Shown here: positions 13,901 through 28,900 of the stretch, in pieces
How the letters are laid out: every line of letters begins with the position of its first letter
Position numbering within the stretch: the first letter of the stretch is position 1
From: Datnioides undecimradiatus
Taxonomy: Eukaryota; Chordata; Actinopteri; Lobotiformes; Datnioididae
Reading direction: 5' to 3'
Assembly (NCBI GenBank): GCA_008933995.1
Contig: WARS01000009.1
Span: forward strand, 4,062,001 to 4,126,000
DNA length: 64,000 nucleotides
Notes under the pieces: generated by a model
The model's input: only the letters and a program-made list of their open reading frames with translations
Database searches by the model: none
Told to the model about the DNA's origin: nothing
Made by a program: the position numbers and the translations under genes

Positions 13901-16900
13901 TATTTCAGGGACGGCTAACTAGTGAGCTTTTCACCTTCCTAAAGACAAAACAGGAATTTTTAACAGGTCTATTTAAAAATGCATTTTTCTCCTTTTCAAT
14001 GTTATTTTATCAAGCTGGAGGCTAATAGCATCACTGAATTCTGCAGCAGAAACAGGGCAGGAAGGACACCATTCATAACATATTTACAGCAGCTGCATTC
14101 CCGACAATCAGCATAATTAGTTCCACTGTACTCCAATATGACAACCACTTAAAAAGAAATTATTAAAACCATTCAACCAGTACACACACGCACGCTCACA
14201 GACATATACACACGTATTGACAGCCCATGCAGAGGTAGTCACCACAAAGCCCCACAGATGTATAAACACACATATTTCTGCATACGTGCACACGCATATC
14301 ACACCGTGGACACACACATTCAGCAAAGATTGCAGCAGTTGTCGCGCGCAATTACAGCTCAGAGGTAGGGCGGGCTTTGTTTCCAAATGTCAGGGATTTT
14401 ATTGTAAGCGGTCACCGTCAGACCTGCTCTTTCTCCCGAGGACCCTCACAACATTTCACTTGATTAGATTCAATTTGGAGAGAGAGCCGCGGGGCATTAA
14501 TAACTGTACAAAGGCGTGGTAAAGTATGCATGTCGATGTGCATGTGTGTGTGTGTGTCCGTTGGTGCGTGTACTGTACATCGAGTGTACATACACTTTAA
14601 AAATTCCTTTTGTTCTTACAGCGTGACCTTTCAAAATAAAGGACGTCCTTATCTTTGCGTAAGCTTTCTAATTGGTTCAGGGGCTGCGGCTGCTTCACTG
14701 GAGAGCTGGAAGACATTATGTGAGAACATTATGCAATTTGTTGCTCTCTCCCTGGATCCCCTTTTCTATTTTCTCTTTCTGTCTGTCAGTCCTCTGCTGG
14801 TGCGAGTATAGCGTGTTGATCAAACAGCTGTGGTGTGGGAGATTATTTTCAGAACACGCTGTAAAGCTCCTGACCTCATAAACTACAATAGTGTCAGGGT
14901 CATAACAGCTCTACAGGATGTTATAACCACTCAGCCAGTGCAGCACTCAATAAACTCTGATACAATACAACATGCAATAACCCGATAAAGTATAGTAATA
15001 ATTAAATCCAATAGTTAGTGTTGTACATTTGATGACATGTCCAAATGCCCTCAACTTTTAGAGCACCAGTCAGCCTGTGAAAGCTGTGTAGAATGTCTTC
15101 ATGAGGAAAAAATAAAAACCCAAACCCTGATGACATCACTATGACATCATCAGGGTTATATCAGTCAGGGCTTGCGGCGTCCAAAGTTTAAAACAGAAAA
15201 CATGTGCTACAAACTGGGAGGCATGCATGGACTATATCAGATATGTGGGTTTATGAGCCAAGAGAGCCCTAATGAAAGACAGTATCAAGTTGCATCATGG
15301 GAATTGTAGGATCCAGAGTTTTTACTCTTTCTTGAGTTTGACTCATGCAAAGGATTAAAAGCCTGAACCTTTCAGCCCGTGCTGCTTCAATTATGTTTTT
15401 TTAATCTGCCTCCTCCAACTGCCCCCAAACTTTATATATGTCGATGTTTAATTGCCAGTTTAATTAATGTACAGCCTTCCCAAAGCAATGTTTACAAAGA
15501 ACTGAACTACAAAAAAAAAAAAAAAGAAAATAAAAATAGATACAGATCCAAAAACAATCAATACAAAACAGGTTAAGAAGAGGAACAATCTGTTCTATAT
15601 AGGGGAGTTTTCAAATGTGATTTAAAAGCACGGACAGGTTTGTGATTATACTGCATCGTAAACTGGCGCACAGTTTGGGAGCCATAAATAGAAACGCTTG
15701 TTCTCCTTTTGATTGTGCTGCCTCAGACAGACAGCTAAAAGACCTTGATCAGTTTTACTACAGCTTGTTTTTACTGTGCCTTCTTGTAACTTTTATTGCT
15801 GTTGTCGGAGTAGCAGTGGTAGTAGTCGTAGTACTAGGTAGTTGAAGACGCCTACTACAGAACAGTACAGGCTTGTAGCTCTGCCATGCAAGTTATGAGA
15901 GAGAGTAATTTTAAAAATGTTCTTATGGTTGGTTGAAAAGAGCAAAAAGCCGGAGTGATATTAGCATACATCTCGTCTTATTTAGGAGCCTGGCAGGAGC
16001 AACTTTGTTCAAGCTGCAGACACTCCAAGGATGACTGACTTACTCAAGTAAAAAGTGCATTACAATAATGTAACCAGGATGTGATAAAGGCATGGATGGG
16101 TTTCACCGTGTCTTGAGATGACAGGACGGGACTGATCTTACTAACATTCGCGAGATTAAAGAAGCACGACTGAGCTGAGTTTTGTAATATGCAAATCGAA
16201 ACGCAAACACGAATCAAACTTTTACATTTTCAGACACTGGCATTACATGTGCACAGCCAGAGTCTGCAAATTATTGAACTGCTTGTGCAATGAGGTCAGG
16301 GCCGGTGATTAAAATGTATGTTTGAGCTTAAGGTTTGAGCCATCCACCCCCTGATGTCAGGAAGACAATTATATAAAATGGACGGTCTGCTGAACTCATT
16401 TGTGGCGTGGAATACCTTATAAATCACATCAGTCACATCAAAGTCCTACACAGAAACACTTCCCTTCTTTAGTCACAGAAGTGTTTCAGGTGTTTCTGGG
16501 ACCAGAAGCGGCATTAAATAAGCTATACAGTGAATCAATACAGCATGTTGCTGGTGTGGCTTTGTAGCATTGTGCTTTGTTATGAATCGTGACCCAGGGG
16601 ATAAGACAGATGCCACACATATGAAAGGGAGCCGAAGTCAAAAGAAAGCTCTATCTGTTGATTTCCCGAAGACAAAAGCATACAAACATCTGTCACTCAG
16701 CAATATTATTCTTTCAGCACTGCTTTTAATCAAAAACTTTACAAGCAGAGATCAGGAGCAAAGCGCTAACAGTGAAAAAAACACGAGTAGCTACAGTGCA
16801 GCGCTTTTGTTTTTATACTTATTGATTTGAAGACGTGAAATAAAACACCTGTACAGCAGGAAAAGAGTCAAAGCCTTCTTTCTGTATTTCCTTCCTAAAA

Positions 16901-19900
16901 AGGGTTTGATTGTATTGATTTCCTGGCCATTGTTTTCTGCTCGCAACAGTACGAAAAATCAACTTTGGGAGAGATTAAAGTTCCTAACAAAACATTTAGT
17001 AATCCATCACAGCGAATACGTGAAATTCCTCCTTTGATGGTGTGTTTACGGAAACAACGAAATTTGAGAGTCGCCTGCCAAACAGCAACCTTTTAACTCA
17101 AAACATGATGAAATTCATATCATCCTTTTTGCAACATGTGTCTGCTTCCTGTCTGTCTCCCTCTCAAAATTACTCATGATTTAGCAGCTGACTTTTCTGT
17201 TTTAGACATCTTGGACTCCCTTCCCTTGAATTCCCCTTGAACACATCATCACATTTCAAATCAGACAAATCTCTTATAAGTGCATATCAGCGGGTTTTAT
17301 GTCTTGATGCATTGACATTGAATGAGAAACTACCGCTGAAACAACAACAACTGCTTATGACGCTGATGATTGATTGTTGAAGATAAACGTCAGTTTCAAG
17401 TTCCTCAAATGTGAAGATTTGCTGCTCTTCTCCAAACTCCAAACAGAATATGCCAAATGTGAATATATCTGCATTTTGGTCAGATGACACAAGTAAAATT
17501 ACATGAGGTTTAAAACCTCAAGTGCATTTTACCCAATTTGGTGACATTTCCTTAAATAATTACCTCCTAAAACAATTTAGCTTTCCTTGAAGCCCTGAAG
17601 CCCTTATTATATTTGTAATGCCATGTGTAATAGACTCATGGTTAATACCATGAACACATGTAAAAGTAACAACAAAGCCCTTTAGAAAACACAAATATTG
17701 CGCCACTGTGCCACACTACACTGCAAGCGCCACCACTGCAGCCCACAGCAGGCTGGTAAAGTCATTAGCTACAGTAGCTGTCATGAGACACTCTGCACAG
17801 TAAAATACAGATCTCACTCTACTCCAGCATAGTAAAAGCAACAAGCTGTAATATATGTGCACAATATCTGGTTCATAAATTTGACAAAATTATATTTAAC
17901 AACACAGGATGGTTTTCATATTTGTGGGGGGAAATATTCCAGAGAGTGCTCCTCCTTTGAGGGAGAACGCTCAGTGAAAAGGGAAGAGAGGAGACTGACA
18001 AATGAGAGAAACAGGAGTAGAAATAAATATGATGGGAACAAGCTCTGACACTGTATTATACCAGAAAGAATTAAGGAATAGTTTGTGTGATTACACCAAA
18101 GGAAAAATTCCAGCCCCTCTTCCACAACAAGCATGATAAATTACTCGGAGTAATCAAAATCTCAGAAATGCCGCATACGACGTGAAACTCATTAGTTGTG
18201 GTTGAAGCAGCTGCTCCGCTGGATGAATAGCTATTGCAATGTAAGACGAAACATCATTGATACCATTGAATTTCAAACCAGAAAAATAAAAAGGGCGATC
18301 TTGGGCTCCATCTATCAGAGCTTATTTTTTTGGAGGATTTCTGCAGTGGAAGTTGGGAATAAAAGTGGCCGTAATATGAGGGCTGCTGACAGTTAAAAGC
18401 AGATCTGCGCTGGCTAATTAAAACCCAAATGTGACTCATGTAAACTGTGTCATTTACATTCAACCGAGCTTAAAAATATTCAAGCTGCCCACAAGCTATG
18501 ACAAGATCTTTCAGGCAAGTGCGCTCATTTCTCTTGTCACAGACGAGCAGGAAAAAGCTGAAAACCATTACTCTCATGCTCCCTGTCACCCGCTGTAGTC
18601 CTTAAATCACTCACTTGGCTCAAATTTGCTGTTGTCAACATTTCCACATTATCTGCTCGGCCAAGGAATTTACTGGATCCCCCCGCTGCTTTTGTGGGGT
18701 TGGCGAGAAATGGCAAGACATGTAACCCAGAGCCAATAATGTCACTTTCATATTTGATGTTTTTGCTTTTTTTTTTAAACACCAAAACAAGTCTGTAAGC
18801 CTTAAAAAATGGAGAGAAAGTGAAACCTCGGTGAGAAAAAGAGAAGAGAAAGACAGAGGGAGAAGGAGAGAGGAGACTTTTGTTGTTTGGTATTCTCACT
18901 CCATCCTGCAGGCTCTCTGCTCTCTGCTCTGTATTGATCTCCGAGGTTGCCCTGTTTCCATTTAGCCTCTTCTCATAATATATAACACATCTCTGATTCA
19001 TCCGCCTCCTCTCTCTCGCTATCTCTCTCTCTCACTTCTCAATGAGAGGACATGACACTGAGAGGGGGCCATATAAGCAGCAGCAGGCGCCCGATCTGGC
19101 TATTGGTTTCATGTTATTGAAACCTGACCAAATAAAGAGGGAACAGCATCTGTCAATGACACCAAATGGAAATGATGCGTGTGGGGGGGGGGGTTGTTTG
19201 ACGCGTCACATTTTCACTTGCGACAACCTTGTGTTTCCTACAAAGGGAGAATTACAGAAACAATGGAATAAATTCATTAGCGTGATTCATCGCTTGTCCA
19301 ATCTGTGAATGACTACACTATCGCAGCTGAAACAAAATGTGCTAGAACATTTCGCTAATTACAAGCTAGTCTGTACTGTAAACAAAAATCACATTAATTA
19401 CGCAGGGGATGCAGCATCAATAAATCACTGTTTTTTGGAGTAAAACAAAGCCGAGCGATCACCCGGCGCGGCGCTAACGCTGGGCTTATTTTCTTCAAAG
19501 GGAGCAGAATTGGAATAATATTTCAATTTTATTTAATGGATCCGCTTTGAGTAACATACTGTGTTTGCACATGACTCAGCGGCCGTCCGTCATCAACATC
19601 ACATCAGTCACAGACGCTGACTCGCCTTTCCCCTGCTCATCATATCAGCCGCAATCTGTGCTATCACACACAAACACGCATAATGTACACAGCACAGGTT
19701 CAACCTTTTAAAGGGACGCGCCAGCTGTAATATATGAGGTTCAAATGGGGCCTGGTGACACGTCTGAAATCAATATTCTAATATTATTGTCATTAAGAGG
19801 CTTTTGCTCTCTATGAATACACCATGATATGGCAAGTGTATACCAAGTCACACATAAATGGACCAAGTGAATGATGTAACCTCACTATTTCATATTTTTA

Positions 19901-22900
19901 TTTGATATTATTACATGATTATGTGTAATGAGAAACGGCTTTTTGTCTTTGTTACACGGTCCACAACTTTGCTGCTTTCGTTCACTGTAACCACTCTCAT
20001 TGGTTTCATTTTCAGCAGGAGCCAAGAAGCTGTTTTCATTGGAAAAGCCCCAAAATGCAACCTTACGCTACCTTCAGAGCATCGAATAGCAGAGAGACAC
20101 GGTTAGCAGCTAGCTGGCGAACACAGCGAAGCATTAAGCCGCTAACGAGCCAGATACCTCTGTATGGTGGAGTGTGTATTACAATTATGTCTCCAAATGG
20201 ATGCTACTGTTACTCCACGTCTGCTGGAGGTGTAAAGTAACAGTTTCCTAACACATTAAAATTTCAAAGTGTGATAACATGTTAGGATTAGGATGCAACT
20301 AATAGGGCCTAATGAAAATCATTTTCATATATTCTAGTTTAATATTTAAGTTCATTCCTTTAAATGCACTTTCACGTAATACAAACACTATTTCAAGTCA
20401 TGATGTTTGCATTAGATCCCAATGATGAGTTCTAGTACTAATTAAGTCCATGGAAACTTTTACAACAGCATGCCTGTCTATTTTTAAACACAGTGTGTTC
20501 CAAACATTCCTACTTTCAACGCCCTATTTTTACACACAAAAAGGAGTTTTGTCACTGGTTATGACACAGTCTCAATTTAATACCGATGCCTCTGCATGGT
20601 TATGTAAGCTGATGAAACCATGGGCGAGAAGTATTTTCCCCGTAGTTATTCTTAATGCCTGTCACCAGGTCAAATTCTCAGAGTTACGGCACGCAGACTG
20701 AAAGGGCTTGTGTTTATGTTTTTCATGGTAGCGGTTAGTTATTTTATGTTAATGGCTGATACTGAGGGAAAGTAAATGAAAAGTAAAGGAAAATAATTGC
20801 TTAATCTTATCTGGTCAAAAGCAATCCTGAATTGGCTGCTTTTCTCCTAATCAGGTATGTACTATGGAGACTGCTTTAGGTTTCTTAACAAAATTACTAT
20901 TAGGGAGCCACTAAGTCTGTTAGCTATGGGCTTATATGCGAGCTTTAATCTCACACAGCTACAAACAGATACAATACCTCAATACTATGCATCCTGCAAA
21001 CAGCTGCACTTTATAAAGGAAAAGTGGTATTTCACACAAGTTGCTTCTTTTTTTTAGCTCGCTTCTCAAACAAAAACACACACAAGCCGAATATCGAGAT
21101 CTTCACGACACGAGGCGAATGGAAACGCTACCGCTGTTGTCCACAGGGGTCGCCGAAATCGAGACAAAATGAGGGGTCCTTGTAGTTGCTTTAAATTTTA
21201 AAACACAGCTCTGTCAAGCATAGCTGCCTCCAGTCTGGTGTTTTATTTATTGAGAAAGAAAGTAAGTGACAAGCCCAGGAGCGAGTCAACTATAGTAGCA
21301 TTTCCGTCCAACAAACAAGCTGAGAACAGGTTTGTTGGAAGAGGAATGAAACGCTGACAGTGTATTTGCCCATATTCAGGTGAAAAGATGAACACGCTGA
21401 GCTCACAAATGGAAAGTGGAGAAGTTGTTTAGGCTGAAGGACTGGTTTGAGAAGTTTCTGCGGCGGTAAATCAATGGTACTCATCATGAATTCAACCTGA
21501 ATTCAGCCGCACCTGATGCTACAGAAGATTTTATAGTAATCAGATGCAATGGGAGGAAGAGTGACTTTAAGAGATATCTGGCTTTTATATTCACAGGCCA
21601 CGTCTGTGCGCTAATTCCTCTAAGATAATCATATTCCCACAAAAGGCCACTAACACCCAGAGGAAATGTTCTATTGAAACTGTACAGAGGGCTCAGATAG
21701 GGAGAGTAAAACACAGTCAGAGTAATGCTTAGAGAGAGAGAGCGAGAGAGAGAGAAAGAGAGCCCTCCATGCATGCTGGCTCCTGTTCTTAATTATAGTA
21801 AAGCACTAAAGTGCCTCATTCATTTCAGCAGGGTGGGGCAGTGGCCTGTGACAAAGAGGAAAAAAAAAGAAAAAAAAAGAAGAAACATTTATATAATTTT
21901 CACCTCAATTTATTCAAGTGTGTGCAAGGATTGAGGACGCGCAGCTATGCACACAAAAACAAGCGCGAGCGCGCGCGCACGCCGACACACGCGCGCCCAG
22001 ACACAGGTCATAACACTCATAAGAAGTGTACACATAAACACAGAGAAAATTCAACTTCCCTCAGCTTAATTCCATCCCAGATGTTCTTGCGGTTGTCAGA
22101 AGGAGGAGGAGGGGGGAGAAAAAAAAAAAAATGGCTGTACCACATTTTGAAAAACACACACCCATATTAAATGTTTTCAGTTAAACAGAGAGGGAGAGAG
22201 AAAGGAGGAGAAGAGAAGAAACAACACAAGCACTTTCCTCCAGTTGATTTATGTGATTCTATTACATTAAACATTCTTTCCCCTGAGCAGGCTCAGCTCC
22301 CTAGCAACCATCGCTCGCAGCCCTAATGTGTCTGGCACGGGGCCAGGGAAAGCTGCCTGCCTTATTGATTGCCAGATTGAAAAGTTTGCATTTAATAGGT
22401 CCTGTAATACATGAAGGAATTATTCAGAGGGGCTCATTGTCAGAAAGAAAAAACAAAACCTAAATTGGTTCTTTTGACTATCAAAAAACAACAGGGGCCT
22501 TATAACAAATGAGCTATCAGACAGCTCCAAAGGGCCCCTTTTGTGCAGGGGATGAAATTATATGTGGCACTGGCCCCTCTGACTTATCAGAGTCACGAGA
22601 AAAAAAAAAAAAAAAAAAGAAGTTGTGATCACTACGAGGTTAGAGGCCACGGTGTTGCTTCAGATGAGGAAGACAAGTTTGTGCCATGTTGATCCCCTTT
22701 TGTGTGGTGATGGATTGGCCCTAAACACTGTTCACTGTCTGGTCCCCGGCTGCATCCTGACTAATGAAAGACTACTGCTGGGTTTTGGGGGTCAATCCAC
22801 TTATGGCGCAGTCAATTCGGAGAGTAAAAACAAGCTGCTCTGCAAGAACCCGAAATGTGCAAATACCACAGGGAGCAAATTTAATCAACTGTCTTTGGTT

Positions 22901-25900
22901 GCAGAACTACAGCTGCCTTCTGACTACACAAACAAGTGAACACCCCTCTCTATGTCTCTTTGCCTCTCCTCAAACAAGCCTAAAAGCTTTTACACCCAGG
23001 TGATGATACTCTATCTACTATGACGGCCACTCTCATTTGTCACGCAGCTCTGTCCGACACAAACTCAATTGAGCAGCTGTGATCAGAGATCTCAGAGGTT
23101 GTCACCGCTGGAGAGAAAGAGGGATACATAGAGAGTTTCCGCGGCTCAGCCTGTAGTAGACAGCATTTCCAACCTCACATATCCTCCTCCTGCAGAATGA
23201 AATGGATGACATGTTTGGCTTTAAATGTATCTTTAATGGGACAGCAAGTTCCCATTTGAGTGAGTTCTGCAGGAAGGTTAGAGCAAAGGAGGGAGAGGGA
23301 GAGAAGAAAAAAAAACATCTTATCAGGAGATTGGGAATTGGGTCAGGCGAGGAATTACATGCCATTCTAGATCAAAGTTGCCGTGTGTATTTCCTCAAAG
23401 AAGGGCCCCTCATTATCAACTCAGACTTATTTCTCTGGGCGTATACTGTGTAAAAGGAAACATGATTTAATATGTTTTCAGTACAAGAATGGAGCAAAAA
23501 AAAAAAAAAAAAAAAAAAAAGAGCAGGAGGGGAGAAAAAAGGAATAATACTAGAGGCTATTTGGGACAGGCATGTTTCCCAATGGTAAAACTATAATGAG
23601 AAAGAGAAAAGGGAGGGGGGGGGGGTATTTGTTGGAGATGTTTGGGGGGGTTGTCATTCAACATGGCTCCATTGTGAATTCCTGTCATTATATAAGAACC
23701 TCTCTTTCTCTACTCGTCTCTCTCTCTCTCTCTCTCTCTATCATCAGATCTGTACGGAGGAGGAAGGCTTTAAATAAACAGCCCGTTGAGTTAAGCCAAC
23801 TGGAACCCTTTTCAATAATTACATCCAGCACAATACTCAATTTACATTGCATTTATTTAGCTGGAGGACTTGACAATGTGGCAAAGAAAAGAGTGACATT
23901 AGCAGCGGATGATAACAACTAGAGCGGTGCGCTCCCCGAGGGGAGACGTTTTAGTCTGTGGCTTAGAGGGAGACTTTACAGATAGCAATATGTCATTAAA
24001 AACCAGCGCCATCTGTTCAGATTTCTTGTTTATGTGCTGTCACTGGTATCAAGCGTATTGAAGATACAAAAGCAAATCCCAGAATTGCAAACTGTAGGAT
24101 TTTCTCTTGCATATTTCGGTGCGCAATTAGTTGTGATTACACATTCTAAAAGCGGCACAAAAAAAGAGAAAACAACAACCACTAACAATTGTTTTCCCTC
24201 CACAGGCCCTAATGATCTCCGTTTGAAGTTCCCCAGCACGGTCCTGCACAGGCTGTTTTCACAAGACTGCTGTGTTATTCATGTGACATACAGTACACAG
24301 TATCTGGCTAAACAAGCGAGGTAATTTCTGATAAACTCCGAAGAGTTTGGCTTTAAACTCATTCACTCCAGATTACAGGATGCGACCTGTGATGTGGCAA
24401 ACCCCTGCTTTACCAGCACAGGTGTAATCACTGTAATGCAGCACATACAGTGTTTGTAGCTGCTTGACTCACATCGCACAGGAAAGATAAGAACTTCAAT
24501 GGAGAATGTCTCCTTGCTCCAATAACAAGTTTATGTCCACTGCTCACTCATGCCCAAAAAAAAAAGTGTTTTTTTAAATTTAATTTTATTTCTCTGTGTA
24601 ATATTGTTTTGTTTTTCACTGGCACTGAAACAAGGTCAAGATGAGTTGAAACTAACAAAGAGTGATATTTCTGTGTTTGTGGTACATTTTGTTCATTTTC
24701 TGGAAGCCGTCCACGGACTGTTGTGTATTTTGTATACAGTGTAACAACGCAGTCAGAAGGGACAAGAACGTGAATCATAGAAATTATTTGACTTCTGCGG
24801 TTTAAGAAGTCAAGGAGATGACTGGCAACCTGTGTGTGTCTGTGTGTGCGTTAAAAGGCACAGGCGATAAATAATCAAAACTGTGCTCCTTGGGAAAGCT
24901 GAGCATTGAAATATCAGGTCAGTTTACTGCATATTTATTTGGCTTCATCTGCGCGGAGCCCTCCACCCACCCCGCTGTTGTTTCTCACACTTTGTGAATT
25001 AAAGTTGCACCTACTACTCTGGAACATAGTGATTTTGTGACTCGGCTTTTGTTAACTTTAGATATTATCCTCTGACACGGCGAATGAAAGAGCAGCTTTC
25101 CCTGAGTTATGACTGAGGGGGAAAAATCAGGGGGGAAAAAACAAGGCTGGCTGAATGCCTCTCATTTTGCCAAGTGCTCCTCAGGCCAGTACATAACAAG
25201 GAAATGGACTGACAGGTTGAGAAAGAGGACAGAGAGGCATCAATGATCTATTGTTTGCAGCCAAGGCGCTCCTTCCAACTCCTCTGGCAGTCAATATATC
25301 AAAGAAACCCAAATATATTACACCATCTGCACCGAGATGTTTTACAAATACAAATGACGTCATTTGTGTTTCTTTGGCTTAATAAAAGCATTAAGAGCAG
25401 TTATGTACCCGAGCAAATATGTGTGAGCACGCAGCACACACACACTGCTCCCACCAAAGGTCTGGAATCTATCAAATCCCCCACTGCAATTACCTTTCAA
25501 TGTGGGTAAAATGCATTACCTCTATGCTGTGAAATGAACACTATGTTATTCCTTCAAGGCTAGGAGTCTGTCTTCCATACTGTGTACTACAGTATATATA
25601 TCCCGCAGCCAGGCTCTGTGACCCTCTTGCATCAGTTCTGCCTTACAGATTATGACAGATATTAAGTGGATGTTGAGAAGCTGATCTGCAATCAGCAGCA
25701 AAAGCTATTTTTACCTTGGCACAGGTCTGAAATTGAAAGTGTTTTTCCAACACTGCAATGCTAAGGTGGAATTAAATGGGTATTTAATGTGAGGGATCAT
25801 TTTATTCGCACACATACGCGCGCACGCACACACACACAAACGCACAATCACATACCGCGGGATTCAAGTTATTATTATCGATGTGCACCGTTCAGTCTTA

Positions 25901-28900
25901 TTAAATCGCGCGAGCGCAAAGCGTGAAAACAGTCAGCCGTGATTCAAGTTCTACGAAACACAACTGGATGTTTGGAAGTGTCACTTAAACTAAACGTGTA
26001 TATTAAGTGTTATCAGCAAACTGTATCACGATCAAAACTGCTTGTAGGGCTACTCAGTGCTTATAATACAGAAAAATCGCTCCTATGAGGACACTTCTCG
26101 GATTATTATCAGAGATGCATTTATGTTTAAGTAGCATTTTATGGTTGTGGTTGTGGCTGACTGAAGTGGAGCTATTTCTGGGTATTTTACCTTTTTTTTT
26201 TTATTATTTTAGGTTACAATTTTTACTTAATACATAAAATGTGCATAATATTTAATAAACCTATTCCACATTTTGGGATTTTGAGAATAAAGGGGGTGCA
26301 AATAGTGCAGCACTCAGAACAAATTTGCACATTCCACCACCGTTCATGCTCCTTTTACAACATGTGTTTGTCTTAATATTGATTTGAACTTCAGCCACTT
26401 TTGATACGCACAACAGGGCGTCTAGAAGAGGACAGTTTTAAATGCATTCATAAAGCAGATGGACTAGCGTGCTCATAAAATATGCAGAGTTATTAATTGT
26501 ACAATCTGTGATGTCTAGAATGCCTACTGAGCAGCCCCGAATCATTCATATCTATCTGTCTAAAGGCAGAATGTGGAACTGTCAGGGAGAAATAAGCGTA
26601 GACGAGACGTGCACAAAAGGCAGCTCTGCACTGAAATATTAATGCTAGTATAATACTTGAAATGAGCATCATTTTTGACAAAGACAGATATAGAAATCTC
26701 TCCAGAAAGGCTGCTGGTTGGGTAACACTTAAGTGTGAGTCAGAGTATAACTGGAACTGGCAGGCAATTTGTTTAAGAAAAGAAAGCAAATGTTCCTCAA
26801 TCAACACAATCTCAGATAAAAACCTCCTGATCCATGTGATTTTAAGCCTCCTCATAACAAACCTCGCAAAATAAAAATTTAATATACTATAAATCTGCCT
26901 TAGAGGGAACCTCACTCCCTTTCTGTCTATTTAAGATGCCTGGCAGAGGTCACATCAATAGCATCTCTGTTGTTCCAGACCTGACTAATGGAGAGAAGAG
27001 AGACACAACTGTTGTAATGGAGAGACAGAGCTCTTCATTTCCTCTGAGGCCATTCTCATTGTTTAACCATCCACCAGCCTTCAGCTCCCCCCTCCCTCCC
27101 CCCCCTCCCGCTCCTTGTGCAAGTCGGAAAAACACATTATGTGACATTCCAGAAATAAAATAACACAAATTATTAATGAATATAGCTATCCAAAGAAGCT
27201 GAATTTGATTACGGTGCGAGCCATAACAGGATATGGCTCGGGTGTTGTGTGGTCTCTCTCTCTCACTCTCTCTCTTTCTCTCTCAGTGTGTCTTTTCTCT
27301 CTTTCTCCCATTCAAATTCGAGGCATGCTCAAACATCTAATAGATTTTTCCACCCCGGCACACAATTTACTGCTTACAGATTTAGAATTCTTTGGCTTCC
27401 GGCCAGTCAGAAGTGAATTAATGATATGAGCACATCAGTGAGGAAAAACAGCTTGTGATTCTCTCTCCTACAGGTCTGAGCATAATGAAGAAGATACTGC
27501 CATAAACCCACGCCCCCACCCCCCTGCCCAACACCACCAAAGAGAAAAAAAACATACCAGAGAAGGAGAGAACGAAGAAGGGAGGGGGATGAGAGAGGCA
27601 CATAATCAATACAAACACTCCATTAAATTACTTCAAAAGGGATTTTGGACAGTTTGTAGAATTAGTTCTGCAGGAAAAGCAGAAGGGGAAGCAAATATGT
27701 TTGAGGGGCGGAAAGCAAACAAGTGCAAACGATACAATCTGCCACATATTCTGAATGGAGGAGTACAGTGTGGTGTGTCTTACAGAGGCATTCTTTCTCT
27801 GTCAGAGTCACAACATGCCATTACTCTCGTAATACCGCGACACGTCCTCTTTATCTTTTCCAAGAAAACCGCTTGCTCCTTCCCACGTTGCAGTCGAAAC
27901 ATAAAACATTTTCATGTGTGATAGTGAGTCAAAGTCCCAAATATTGTTCTGTATTGTCACCAAGACAAATCAACCGTGAGAAGACAGCATCTGTCTGTTT
28001 CCTTATCACCGGCTCCTACCCGCATAAACATTCGCAGACGCTCTGAACAGTCTCTGAAAAGGGACAGAATCTACCCTCTACATCAAATTGAAATGTTCCG
28101 ACTGAAATATTGTCGGGATATCAACTCGGGTATATGTGCCAAGCCTGGCATACAGATCAGATGTTGCATCAGAGGGAAATACAGTTGGTCCTATCCCCGA
28201 GTGGGCGAGGCTGTAAAGAATCTTGAAATGCAGTGATATCGCTCTGTGCCTCACTGGCCTATTGCACCTTCCAGCTCAATCAATGTGCGTTTAGCCCCGA
28301 TCACACAGAGTGATGAATTAGAGTGTCCCAATTCCAGACGACGCGCTAATTCAAAGCAGGCTCAGATATTAAAGTGTGCTCACACTGGGGAAAAAAAAAT
28401 TAAATATCCCGAGAAAGTTCAATACTTTGAATGAAAAGCCACGAGCTCAGAAAGAATCACATTTATTCTTAAATACAAATTCATACCCTTGTATCTCTAC
28501 CTGCAAAACTGCACGCAGCATTAGCTAGCACTCCTGTGGAGGATTGAGGGCTAGGAGGATGCTGTATTCTGTGTTGTGGAGACCATTTCTCTTGTTGATA
28601 ATTGTTGACAGTGCACAGTCCTCTTCACTGCTATTGGGGATAAACTGATATATTTGTTTGTTTGCTTAAAAAAAGAAAAAGGATGCATGTTTAGCTGGAG
28701 GCCATGTATGACGAGTATCCAGCTTGTTATGAATATATTTTAAAGAACTATTGTCCCACAATGCAGCGCACCGACAAAAAGCTGCAAAAGAATTCAAATT
28801 AATTTTACAGCTCAGTTGGTGGAGAAGGTCAGCCATTTATCGTGGGGTTGGTGGTCTGATCCCTGACTCTACCTGTCCACACATTCAAGTGTCCTTGAGC

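Noticed and set aside
18537-19001. 154-codon minus-strand open frame in arid5b intron 3
   Set aside because: No recognisable domain, low-complexity Ser/Phe/Lys stretches from purine tracts, and no matching splice or homologue evidence.
26493-26915. 140-codon minus-strand open frame
   Set aside because: AT-rich intronic sequence with no family resemblance; chance length is expected in a 22-kb intron.
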